Part shown: piece by piece, positions 23,870-31,469 of the stretch | Position numbering within the stretch: the stretch's first letter is position 1 | Layout: the number at the start of each line of letters is the position of its first letter | Assembly (NCBI GenBank): GCA_029261305.1 | Contig: JAJDBO010000011.1 | Location: 1 to 42,115, forward strand | DNA from: Nitrospirales bacterium | GTDB lineage: Bacteria > Nitrospirota > Nitrospiria > Nitrospirales > UBA8639 | Reading direction: 5' to 3' | DNA length: 42,115 bases | Translations under genes and position numbers: made by a program | Notes under the pieces: generated by a model | Database searches by the model: none | What the model saw: only the letters and a program-made list of their open reading frames with translations | What the model was told of the DNA's origin: nothing

Positions 23870-25261
23870 ATGAAGGCTTCGGACATATCCATTCTCTCTT
23901 TCGCTGATAAGGGAGAAGATCTCGCCATCCAAGGTATGTTGGCTAAACTTGGGTATGGCGTGAAAGTGATTCCCACCACAAATTGGCTATTAGGGCAAGC
24001 CAGGAATGTAACCGAGGTCTCCATCATTGTCTTAGCCTGCCCGGACCTTCCCAAGGAACGAATTGTGGCGCGTCTTGCAGAGGAAAACTGTGCGTCTTGG
24101 TTTGGTATTTTTAAGAGTGGAGGTACCGACTGGGATTCCTCAATTTTGGAGCAATGCGAGGAGTTTTGCACTTGGCCATGTGAAGAACAAGAACTTCGAG
24201 TGCGACTAGAAAAGCTTGGTCTGCGCCGAGATCAAGGGGCAGCCGATGAATGGGACGAGATTGACCAAGATTTCGTTGAGCTGAATCTTGTTGGCCGATC
24301 CCCAAATTTTTTGCAGAAACTGTCTTTTGCGAAAAAGATTGGGCAATGTGATGCTCCCGTCGTTATCCAAGGGGAAACTGGGACGGGGAAAGAAATCTTC
24401 GCCCGTGCGTTACATTATTTAGGCAAACGACGAGACTATCCATTTGTCCCAGTCAATTGTGGTGCCATTCCAGATAGTCTCCTAGAAAATGAATTATTTG
24501 GCCATGAGCGGGGAGCCTTTACAGATGCGCATGACCGGCATTCCGGCTGGGTAAGTCAAGCTCAAAATGGCACCCTTTTTCTGGATGAAGTTGATACGCT
24601 TTCTCCAAAAGCCCAAATCGCCCTCCTTCGTTTTCTCCAAGACCAAGTGTTTTATCCATTAGGGAGTCAGGAGCCCTCCTGCGCGAATGTACGAATTATT
24701 GCGGCAAGTAATGCAGACTTAAGTGAGCAGGTGCGAGCCCAACAATTTCGCCGAGACCTGTTTTATCGTCTCAACGTACTCTCTCTCATCCTTCCTCCAC
24801 TTCGGAAACGATTAAGTGATATTCCGCTTTTGGCAGATCACTTTCTTCGGCAGATTGGTGCTCGATATGCTATGCCTCCCAAAATCCTTCATCCTCGAGT
24901 TTGCCGCTGGATGAGTCAGTATTCTTGGCCAGGAAACGTACGTGAATTGGAAAATTTTGTGCATCGAAGTGTTGTGGTCACAGAAGGTTCAGTCATTAAT
25001 CACGTAGTGGAGGCTCAGAGTTCAGGCAGTGATCTTGAGCAGGATAGTGATCAAGAGCTGCGGCTTCATAACCAGAAACTCACCCAGGCCAAGGCCAATA
25101 TTGTGGCGGATTTCGAGAAAGGCTATTTGGTGGACTTGATGAAGGAAGAGAAGGGAAATATTAGCTGTGCCGCCAAGCGTGCGGGTAAAGAGCGACGATC
25201 CTTCGGCAAGCTCCTCAAAAAATACGGCATTTGTCGAAAAGATTACCTTCCACAGAATTAG
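23870..25261 (+). CDS. Sigma-54 enhancer-binding transcriptional activator (NtrC-like)
   Basis: 463 aa from the ATG at 23870. Residues 1-125 are a receiver-like domain without the clear acidic pocket and Lys of true response regulators (IIVLACPDLPKERIV is the region where the Asp would be), so phosphorylation is doubtful. The AAA+ domain (about 140-375) has Walker A GETGTGKE (168-175), the sigma-54 contact loop as GAFTDA from 215 (usual GAFTGA), Walker B GTLFLDEVD, and RDLFYRLNVLSLILPPLRKR. The C-terminal end (about 420-460) is a Fis-type HTH (GNISCAAKRAGKERRSFGKLLKKYGI). Frame open to GTG 23792 and to ATG 23855; 23870 begins the receiver fold. It precedes the eCIS operon, whose promoter is sigma-54 type, so it probably activates it. 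Confidence 0.85.
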   Translation: MKASDISILSFADKGEDLAIQGMLAKLGYGVKVIPTTNWLLGQARNVTEVSIIVLACPDLPKERIVARLAEENCASWFGIFKSGGTDWDSSILEQCEEFCTWPCEEQELRVRLEKLGLRRDQGAADEWDEIDQDFVELNLVGRSPNFLQKLSFAKKIGQCDAPVVIQGETGTGKEIFARALHYLGKRRDYPFVPVNCGAIPDSLLENELFGHERGAFTDAHDRHSGWVSQAQNGTLFLDEVDTLSPKAQIALLRFLQDQVFYPLGSQEPSCANVRIIAASNADLSEQVRAQQFRRDLFYRLNVLSLILPPLRKRLSDIPLLADHFLRQIGARYAMPPKILHPRVCRWMSQYSWPGNVRELENFVHRSVVVTEGSVINHVVEAQSSGSDLEQDSDQELRLHNQKLTQAKANIVADFEKGYLVDLMKEEKGNISCAAKRAGKERRSFGKLLKKYGICRKDYLPQN

Positions 25262-25572
25262 CGGTTTATCGAATTTACGCTGACAATTGTCTTCGCCTTT
25301 CAGTTCCTTTGACCTATCCCTCCCTTTACAGTTCTTGGAATACCCATATTCTGTCTCAACAAGATGGCCAAAAAATATTCTTTAGAAGAGTCGCTAGTAA
25401 AACTGGGTCTTTTATGACCCACCCCGGGTATCCATAGACCTACCTAATTTCTTCGTAAATCCTTTCTACTCTCAATTCCCTCTTCATTGGTCCTGGGGTG
25501 GAAATACCCCGGCCACTTTTCATGCGGTTCTAAAATTTCAAGGAAATCAACATTTCTTTTTGTTAGGCCACT
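25262..25572. other. Intergenic region between activator and eCIS operon
   Basis: About 310 bases. No gene. It contains a perfect 6-bp inverted repeat TGGGTC-TTTTAT-GACCCA (25404-25421) about 160 bp upstream of the eCIS -24 box, a possible activator site or weak terminator. Confidence 0.45.
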
Positions 25573-25588
25573 TGGCATGGCTTGTGCT
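25573..25588 (+). promoter_or_regulatory. Sigma-54 promoter of the eCIS operon
   Basis: TGGCATG-GCTT-GTGCT: the invariant GG and GC are at the right 10-base separation, and 10 of the 12 defined consensus positions match. Predicted start of transcription near 25,600, about 30 bases before the first gene's likely ATG (25630). The only sigma-54 activator gene in the window lies directly upstream. Confidence 0.72.
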
Positions 25589-25629
25589 CTCTGAATTACT
25601 GGCAACGCTTAGGCCGTGGATCCAAAAGT

Positions 25630-25890
25630 ATGAATATACCGGAAACGGAAGATTTGGCGAGGAAGATCCAGGCATACCTCGCCGCGCATGAACATGCAGC
25701 CGATAGCGTCCAAGGAATTGCTAGATGGTGGCTTGGTGATACGCAAGGAAAACATTCTCTCGGTGATGTTGAGGTGGCATTGAAAGCGTTAGTTCGAAAG
25801 AGCGTTGTGAAAGAAACCCTCAATGTGGATGGCACGGTGATTTATGAAGGAACTCAAAAGTCTCGTGTGGGTCAAAACGATACTCCTTAA
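25630..25890 (+). CDS. Small winged-helix-like eCIS accessory protein
   Basis: 86 aa from ATG 25630. Alternating helices (ETEDLARKIQAYLAAHEHAADSVQGIARWWL) and a short beta wing (KETLNVDGTVIYEG) resemble small wHTH proteins that precede cap genes in eCIS and tail loci; the IARWWL block is typical there (family recall). Role unproven: local regulator or assembly factor. An upstream ATG at 25582 would overlap the sigma-54 -12 box, so it is rejected. First gene of the operon; weak ribosome site. Confidence 0.65.
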   Translation: MNIPETEDLARKIQAYLAAHEHAADSVQGIARWWLGDTQGKHSLGDVEVALKALVRKSVVKETLNVDGTVIYEGTQKSRVGQNDTP

Positions 25891-25937
25891 TAAGATGATT
25901 GACTTCATGTGTCTGCCAAAATTCTAGAATAGAACTT

Positions 25938-26504
25938 ATGATTCATTTTGCCCTGCAACATATGGTCACGGAACTCAATGCCTATCTGAACCTTCGAACC
26001 CCTTCATTGGCCACAGAGCGGGTGGTCGCGGGGAGTCTCTTTAACTTGGATGGGATTGTGAATGATCGTGCAAAGAATAGAGTGGTCGTGTCGTTGGTGA
26101 ATATTGAAGAAGATCGTGTGTATCGATCGGTAGAAGTGTTTAACCGCCGGGCGGATGGTAGCAGTGAAATGGTCAAGCCGGAAGTCAAGGTGAATTTGTC
26201 TGTGCTGTTTGTCGCAAACCTTGATGTGTATGACGAAGCATTAAAAGCTATCTCTCACGTGGTGGCATTTTTCCAGCATCGCCAGGTATTTGATTTTGCC
26301 ACGATTTCTACATTGTCGGATCGTGATGGACGTATGACCTTTGATTTGGTTTCCCTCACATTCGAACAACAAAATCATCTCTGGGGATTACTGGGTGGTA
26401 AGTATATGCCCTCGGTGATGTATAAGGTTGGGATGTTCGATATTCGCGATGAACAGGTAGAAGCTACAGTGCCACCTGTTGAGGAAGTGCTCATTAACGA
26501 ATAA
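25938..26504 (+). CDS. eCIS tube/sheath terminator, Afp16/Pvc16-like (DUF4255)
   Basis: 188 aa from ATG 25938. Matches DUF4255: N-terminal MIHFALQHMVTELNAYL, a GSLFNLDGIVNDRAKNRVVVSLVNIEEDRVYRS core, VNLSVLFVANLDVYDEALKAISHVVAFFQHR, FDLVSLTFEQQNHLWGLLGGKYMPSVMYKVGMF. In Afp and PVC this protein caps the distal end of the tube and sheath. Same-strand, 47 bp after the first gene and 5 bp before the next. Confidence 0.92.
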   Translation: MIHFALQHMVTELNAYLNLRTPSLATERVVAGSLFNLDGIVNDRAKNRVVVSLVNIEEDRVYRSVEVFNRRADGSSEMVKPEVKVNLSVLFVANLDVYDEALKAISHVVAFFQHRQVFDFATISTLSDRDGRMTFDLVSLTFEQQNHLWGLLGGKYMPSVMYKVGMFDIRDEQVEATVPPVEEVLINE

Positions 26505-26509
26505 CTCTT

Positions 26510-27595
26510 ATGCGCTTGACATTCAAAAACCTCTTTCGTGTTCAATTACGGCATACCTTCTATAAAGATGGGCGAAGTGTGGGAGATTTTTCTCTCCGGC
26601 CCAGCCCAGGCACGTGGAAAGTTCTGCAACAATATGGGGTTGTGTTCCGCCCATCTGCCGATGGTTTTGCCCTCTATGTTCAAGTTGAATCCGGTCATAG
26701 TCCTCATAGGCTCATCAACTCCATAGGAAATGACACGTTACGTTTGACGTTCTTGTTGCAGACCCTCAATCCCTCTGCGTTGAACATCTCAGCGTTGCCT
26801 GTGTTTCAACCTGGGCGATCCGTATTTTATTTTAATAATCTTCGTGATGATCAGGGGGGGCAACGGTTGCATTTGGGCGATAGCGTCATTGACGCCCGTG
26901 TGGGTGATTCCATTGAGCTTGTGGCTGGGGATGTCTACACCCATCACTTTGAGTCGGCCGTGAGTTCTGCAGATATCACGATGACTGATATGTTTGGCAC
27001 CGTCGTTCATACGGAGTCGTTTCAACATCCCATCACCTCTGACCCAACATTGACCTATCGAATTCCCTTGCAAAATATATCAAAAATGGTCGAAGGGCGT
27101 TATGTGGTAACGGATAATCATGGTGGAAGCCAGGCGATTTATGTCGGCCCAGAATTCGGTGCTCTTCGCCCCTTTGGCATCGTCGAAATTTTTAATCGTA
27201 CTGATGCCTTAACGTCATCCAACGTAGATGTTGTGCCCAGTGATTATCGGTTTTTGAATGGCGATGAATTGATCCCAAGGGAGCCTTATACCATTCAGTT
27301 TGATGCTCGCTCGACAAGATGGGTGTACAACGTGATGAAGCAGTATGACACCAATAGCATTCCCTTGCAGGATGTCACGATTGTGGGAGACCTGGCTTTT
27401 ACAAAAACGGTGCAATCCGACCGTGCGGTGTTCACGGCCAATGCTACTGAGGCCTTGAGGGAAATTCCTCGCTCAATGGAATTACATCACAATGGAGCAA
27501 TGATAAAAAAATTGCCAAGTCCGCAAGTCACCACTCCTCTTCAGGAGGGGGATAGTCCCAATAACTATATGTCAGAATTATTTGTCTATGTCTAA
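26510..27595 (+). CDS. Unrecognised eCIS-locus protein (361 aa)
   Basis: 361 aa between cap and sheath genes. No signal peptide or membrane segment. The first 60 residues are beta-rich and carry a DGR-VGDFSLRPSPGTWKVLQQYGVVFRPSADGF motif. The middle (about 90-230) and the last third (about 230-340) look like successive beta-sandwich domains, with phrases such as GDSIELVAGDVYTHHFESAVSSADITMTDMFG and YRIPLQNISKMVEGRYVVTDNHGG suggesting Ig-like strands. Five bp after the cap gene, 19 bp before the sheath gene, so surely one operon. Possible roles: cap-linked, surface/anchoring or adapter protein. I know no named family. Confidence 0.75.
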   Translation: MRLTFKNLFRVQLRHTFYKDGRSVGDFSLRPSPGTWKVLQQYGVVFRPSADGFALYVQVESGHSPHRLINSIGNDTLRLTFLLQTLNPSALNISALPVFQPGRSVFYFNNLRDDQGGQRLHLGDSVIDARVGDSIELVAGDVYTHHFESAVSSADITMTDMFGTVVHTESFQHPITSDPTLTYRIPLQNISKMVEGRYVVTDNHGGSQAIYVGPEFGALRPFGIVEIFNRTDALTSSNVDVVPSDYRFLNGDELIPREPYTIQFDARSTRWVYNVMKQYDTNSIPLQDVTIVGDLAFTKTVQSDRAVFTANATEALREIPRSMELHHNGAMIKKLPSPQVTTPLQEGDSPNNYMSELFVYV

Positions 27596-27614
27596 ATCAG
27601 GGAGAGGGTAAATC

Positions 27615-29576
27615 ATGGCTTACAAAACTCCGGGCGTGTATGTCAAAGAAATTTCCGTGTTCCCTCCATCGGTGGCTGAAGTGGCGACGGCGATTCCGTC
27701 CTTCATTGGCTATACCGAGAAGGCGGAACGAAAAGGCCAAAATCTCACGAATGTTCCCACGCGAATTTCCTCCTTATTAGAATACCAAGAATTATTTGGA
27801 GGGGGATTTACGATTACCTCCGTAGATGTCGTTGTTGATCCGGCAAACAATCATGCTGTGAGTTCTGTCTCGGCGGCAAAACGGTTTTATCTTTATGAAA
27901 GCCTGCGACTTTTTTTTGATAACGGTGGTGGGGGGTGTTACATCGTAGCGGTTGGAAACTATTCTGCTTCCGTGACGAGTGGAGCCTTGAGGACCGGAAT
28001 TGATGCAGTGAAAAAGTCCGATGAACCCACGATATTATTATTCCCCGATGCGGTGTTGTTAGACGATGATGGGCAAATTGCGACTTTACAACAACGAGCC
28101 CTTTCGCAATGTGGAGATTTGCAGGATCGGGTAGCCGTGTTTGATCTCAAGGAAAACGATACGTCCCGCACGTTTCAAGAGACCATTCTCACATTCCGCA
28201 ATAATATTGGCATTAACAATCTGAAATATGGTGCGGCGTATACTCCTTGGCTCTATACCACTTACGCCAAGACTATTGATTTTAATATTTTTGGGAGTCA
28301 TGTGACGGATGGAACTGATCCTGTCAATCTCGCCACGGTGAGCCCTGATAGTGCAAAGAATGCTTTAGTTGCTACGACGAATATTACCATTGGGGATAAG
28401 AGTACATTAGCGGCTCAGATTGCGGGATTAAGAGGTACGGCTCCCACCTTGAAGGATGCCTATGCAGCGTTACGGAATGCAGTAAGTTCCGTGGATAATG
28501 CAGGGGCTTCGGCTGTGTTATCGAGTCTCGTGGGGTTTGTCAGTACAGTGGCCCTGGCGATTCCAGGTTGGCGAACGGCCATTCAAGGTCAGAATCTTCT
28601 TCTCGATTTGGATGCCTATGCCGTGGATAAGTTGAGAAGTGCGGTGGAAGCATTCATCGCGCTTAAGAAAAATGATGATGTTCAAGAGCTGACCACAGAG
28701 ACCGATGGCGGCGTAGCGGCTGAATTTGCGGCGTATGATGGAATCGGTTGGCTTAGTAATACGGCAGCCGTAATTGCTGAAACGACTACGAACTACGGAG
28801 ATCCTGCCACTGCTGGGGCATCAACCGCGGCCGCGATCACTGTGGATATTGATGGTATTTTTGATGAAATGGATCAATTTATTGGGGACATGATGGCAGC
28901 AGCGGGTACCCATGTAGCGCTTGCCCAGCAAACCTTGTACCAAGGCCATTCGATTATCGCCAACATCGTGGAACATATAAAAAAGGATTTTGCCGCCGTG
29001 CCTCCAAGTGGGGCGGTTGCAGGAGTCTATGCGTTTGTCGACCGTACGCGGGGGGTGTGGAAAGCTCCAGCGAATGTGAGTATCAGTGCGGTGCGTGGAC
29101 CGGTGGAAGCCATTGATTTTTATGACCAAGAAGACCTGAATGTGGATGTCACGGGAGGAAAATCCATCAATGCTATTCGGTCTTTTACTGGACGTGGGGC
29201 AGCCATCATTTGGGGGGCGAGGACGTTGGCCGGCAATGACAATGAATGGCGCTATGTTCCTGTTCGTCGCTTCTTCAATATGGTCGAGGAGTCTGTGAAG
29301 AAATCGACAGCATGGGCCGTATTCGAACCGAACGCGGCTCCACTCTGGACTAAAGTCAAAAGTATGATTGAAAATTATCTTATCCAGAAATGGCGAGAGG
29401 GAGCCCTTGCCGGCGCAGTGCCAGAGGATGCCTTTTTTGTCACTGTCGGACTTGGCGAAACCATGACGGCTCAAGACATTTTGGAAGGTCGGTTGATTGT
29501 GGAAATCGGGATGGCTGTGGTTCGTCCAGCTGAATTTATTATCCTCAAATTTCAACATAAACTTCAGGAGTCCTAG
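27615..29576 (+). CDS. Contractile sheath protein (Afp2/3/4-like)
   Basis: 653 aa. N-terminus MAYKTPGVYVKEISVFPPSVAEVATAIPSFIGYTEKAER is the classic sheath start; the C-terminal module (about 500-650) has IDFYDQEDLNVD, RRFFNMVEESVKKSTAWAVFEPN, LWTKVKSMIENYLIQKWREGALAG and VEIGMAVVRPAEFIILKFQH. Between, about residues 245-450, is a long Ala/Thr/Asp-rich insertion absent from minimal sheaths and probably outside the tube. Only one sheath gene is present, whereas Afp and PVC have three paralogues. It contracts to drive the inner tube. SD GGGAGAGGG before the ATG. Confidence 0.95.
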   Translation: MAYKTPGVYVKEISVFPPSVAEVATAIPSFIGYTEKAERKGQNLTNVPTRISSLLEYQELFGGGFTITSVDVVVDPANNHAVSSVSAAKRFYLYESLRLFFDNGGGGCYIVAVGNYSASVTSGALRTGIDAVKKSDEPTILLFPDAVLLDDDGQIATLQQRALSQCGDLQDRVAVFDLKENDTSRTFQETILTFRNNIGINNLKYGAAYTPWLYTTYAKTIDFNIFGSHVTDGTDPVNLATVSPDSAKNALVATTNITIGDKSTLAAQIAGLRGTAPTLKDAYAALRNAVSSVDNAGASAVLSSLVGFVSTVALAIPGWRTAIQGQNLLLDLDAYAVDKLRSAVEAFIALKKNDDVQELTTETDGGVAAEFAAYDGIGWLSNTAAVIAETTTNYGDPATAGASTAAAITVDIDGIFDEMDQFIGDMMAAAGTHVALAQQTLYQGHSIIANIVEHIKKDFAAVPPSGAVAGVYAFVDRTRGVWKAPANVSISAVRGPVEAIDFYDQEDLNVDVTGGKSINAIRSFTGRGAAIIWGARTLAGNDNEWRYVPVRRFFNMVEESVKKSTAWAVFEPNAAPLWTKVKSMIENYLIQKWREGALAGAVPEDAFFVTVGLGETMTAQDILEGRLIVEIGMAVVRPAEFIILKFQHKLQES

Positions 29577-29640
29577 ACCTAGGCGTAGGATTTGAAAACA
29601 AATTACGAATGACACAGTTAACTGACGGAGGGACACGATA

Positions 29641-30069
29641 ATGCCTTATCCATTGCCAGTATTTCATTTCCAAGTTGATTGGGGTGGAACGCAACTCGCA
29701 TTCTCAGAGGTGACCGGATTGAATATTGAAGTGCAACCCATTGAGTATCGTGATGGGTTGAGTCCTGAATTTTCCATGATCAAAATGCCAGGTTTAAAAA
29801 AATACGGGAATATTACTCTTAAGCGGGGCGTTTTTGTTGGGGACAATGAATATCACGATTGGCTGAAGACGATAAAGCTAAACACAGCCGAACGTCGCGA
29901 CGTCATTATTAGTCTGTTAAATGAAGAGCATGCGCCGGTGATGACCTGGAAAATTGTGAACGCATGGCCAACAAAAATTACCTCTCCAGATCTCAAAGCC
30001 AGTGGAAACGAAATGGCGATTGAGACCCTGGAAATTGCTCATGAAGGTATTGAGATCGAAAACGGATAA
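29641..30069 (+). CDS. Inner tube protein 1 (Afp1/T4 gp19-like)
   Basis: 142 aa. Starts MPYPLPVFHFQVDWGGTQLAFSEVTGLNIEVQPIEYRDG, followed by KYGNITLKRGVF and the hydrophobic NEEHAPVMTWKIVNAWPTKITSPDL with a final EMAIETLEIAHEGIE. This is the phage_T4_gp19-type tube family; hexameric rings stack into the inner tube that holds cargo. GGAGGG before the ATG. 64 bp after the sheath gene. Confidence 0.95.
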   Translation: MPYPLPVFHFQVDWGGTQLAFSEVTGLNIEVQPIEYRDGLSPEFSMIKMPGLKKYGNITLKRGVFVGDNEYHDWLKTIKLNTAERRDVIISLLNEEHAPVMTWKIVNAWPTKITSPDLKASGNEMAIETLEIAHEGIEIENG

Positions 30070-30081
30070 GGTCATTGCCGA

Positions 30082-30171
30082 ATGAATCTTGGGAACGATG
30101 TGGCTGGGTATGTCTGGGGTCATATCAAAGGTGGCAATTTTAAGCCGTTTTTTGTGATGGAACATTCCTGA
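30082..30171 (+). CDS. 29-codon ORF between the two tube genes
   Basis: ATG 30082 to TGA 30169-30171; the TGA overlaps the ATG of the second tube gene (TGATG), a coupling arrangement. AAGG stands about 10 bases upstream. Peptide is short, aromatic/Gly-rich (start MNLGNDVAGYVWGHIKGG). No homologue known. It could be a leader that couples translation, or chance. Confidence 0.3.
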   Translation: MNLGNDVAGYVWGHIKGGNFKPFFVMEHS

Positions 30172-30605
30172 TGCACAATATTCCAGTGGTCTTTCATTTT
30201 AAGGTGGAATTTGGTCCGACGTCTGATGATCAAGACAATCGCTTTCAAGAAGTGACTGGTCTGAGTGGGGAACTGACGACGGAAGAATTCAGAGAGGGAG
30301 GGCTCAATGAATATGCTCATCGTCTTCCTACCGGAGCCAAATATGGCAACCTCGTGCTGAAGAGAGGATTTATTGCAGATTCTTCACTTGGGACATGGGT
30401 GCAAGATGCCGTGGAGAAATTTAAATTTGAACCAAAGGATGTTCTGGTGACCTTGCTCAATGAAGAGCATGACCCTTTGGCCTCATGGAATTTCCTTGGC
30501 GCCTATCCGGTGAAATGGTCGATGGCTGATTTGAAAGCCCAAGACAATGCGTTGGCAATCGAATCATTGGAGCTCGTGTATCGACAAATGCGAAAAGGAT
30601 CATAG
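30171..30605 (+). CDS. Inner tube protein 2 (Afp5-like)
   Basis: 144 aa, paralogous to the first tube protein: PVVFHFKVEFGPT, FQEVTGLSGELTTEEFREGG, AKYGNLVLKRGF, NEEHDPLASWNFLGAYPVKWSMADLKAQDNALAIESLELVY. In Afp/PVC a second tube-like protein joins the tube to the baseplate/spike hub; the same role is inferred. Ends exactly at the start of the DUF5908 gene. Confidence 0.93.
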   Translation: MHNIPVVFHFKVEFGPTSDDQDNRFQEVTGLSGELTTEEFREGGLNEYAHRLPTGAKYGNLVLKRGFIADSSLGTWVQDAVEKFKFEPKDVLVTLLNEEHDPLASWNFLGAYPVKWSMADLKAQDNALAIESLELVYRQMRKGS

Positions 30606-30767
30606 ATGCCAATTGAGATTAAGGAATTAGTCATTCGAGCTACCATTGATCCGAAAGATGAAGGCCAGAAAGGCAGGACCAAACCAGGCGTAGAGGCTCA
30701 CGGCGAAATTATTGCTGAATGCGTTGAGCAGGTGTTGGAGATCTTGGCCAAGCAGCAGGAGCGATAA
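30606..30767 (+). CDS. DUF5908 small eCIS protein (Afp6-like)
   Basis: 53 aa. The start MPIEIKELVIRATI is the hallmark of DUF5908, a very short protein found between tube and LysM genes in eCIS loci. The C-terminal half is helical and charged (ECVEQVLEILAKQQER). It begins right after the TAG of the tube gene (no gap) and its TAA touches the next ATG. Function unproven; probably a baseplate/hub assembly factor. Confidence 0.88.
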   Translation: MPIEIKELVIRATIDPKDEGQKGRTKPGVEAHGEIIAECVEQVLEILAKQQER

Positions 30768-31469
30768 ATGGAAACTGCATCGGATACGGGTGAACTCAAA
30801 AAAATGACGATCGAAGCGTATCGAACCCCGGATTATTCTGGGGCCATCGTCGAAACTTTTGTGGTGATGTTCAACCCGAATACCTATACGCAAAAGTATG
30901 AGGTGGAATATCAGGATCGACAAGGTCAGGGGGATACCGGGAGTCCACAAGTCTTCGGGAAAATCAAGCCGCAGGAATACACCTTTGAGTTTTTATTCGA
31001 TGGGACGGGGGCGGCTCTCCCCTGCATTGATGTGCAAAAAACGGTGGAACGGTTTTTGTCTGTCACGGGAAAGCATGATGGCGAAATCCATCGCCCCAAA
31101 TATTTAAAGCTATCCTGGGGGGCATTGATTTCCAAATGCGTGCTGAAGTCTGGAGAAATTACCTATACCCTATTCAAGCGTGATGGCTTCCCCCTGCGAG
31201 CGAAGATTAAAGCGACTTTTGCGGAAAATATTGAAGATGCGTTGCGTGTCGCCGATGAGCGAAAAAGTTCTCCTGACCTGACGCATGTGCATGAGGTCAA
31301 AGCTGGTGAACATTTATCCCTGTTGGCTCATCACTATTATGGCGATGCCTCACGCTATGTCCAAGTGGCCCAATTCAATAATCTCAAAAACTATCGCCAT
31401 TTGATCATTGGACAAAAATTGGCTTTTCCTCCGATTAAACAAGTGGCGAAATCGTCAGTGGGAATATGA
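30768..31469 (+). CDS. LysM-domain hub/baseplate protein (Afp7-like)
   Basis: 233 aa. Residues about 1-155 match the contractile-tail hub protein family (KMTIEAYRTPDYSGAIVETFVVMFNPNTYTQKYEVEY, PQEYTFEFLFDGTGA, KYLKLSWGALISKCVLKSGEITYTLFKRDGFPLRAKI). C-terminal LysM, about 175-225 (VHEVKAGEHLSLLAHHYYGDASRYVQVAQFNNL). It bridges the tube to the spike in Afp models. Overlaps the spike gene by ATGA. Confidence 0.92.
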   Translation: METASDTGELKKMTIEAYRTPDYSGAIVETFVVMFNPNTYTQKYEVEYQDRQGQGDTGSPQVFGKIKPQEYTFEFLFDGTGAALPCIDVQKTVERFLSVTGKHDGEIHRPKYLKLSWGALISKCVLKSGEITYTLFKRDGFPLRAKIKATFAENIEDALRVADERKSSPDLTHVHEVKAGEHLSLLAHHYYGDASRYVQVAQFNNLKNYRHLIIGQKLAFPPIKQVAKSSVGI

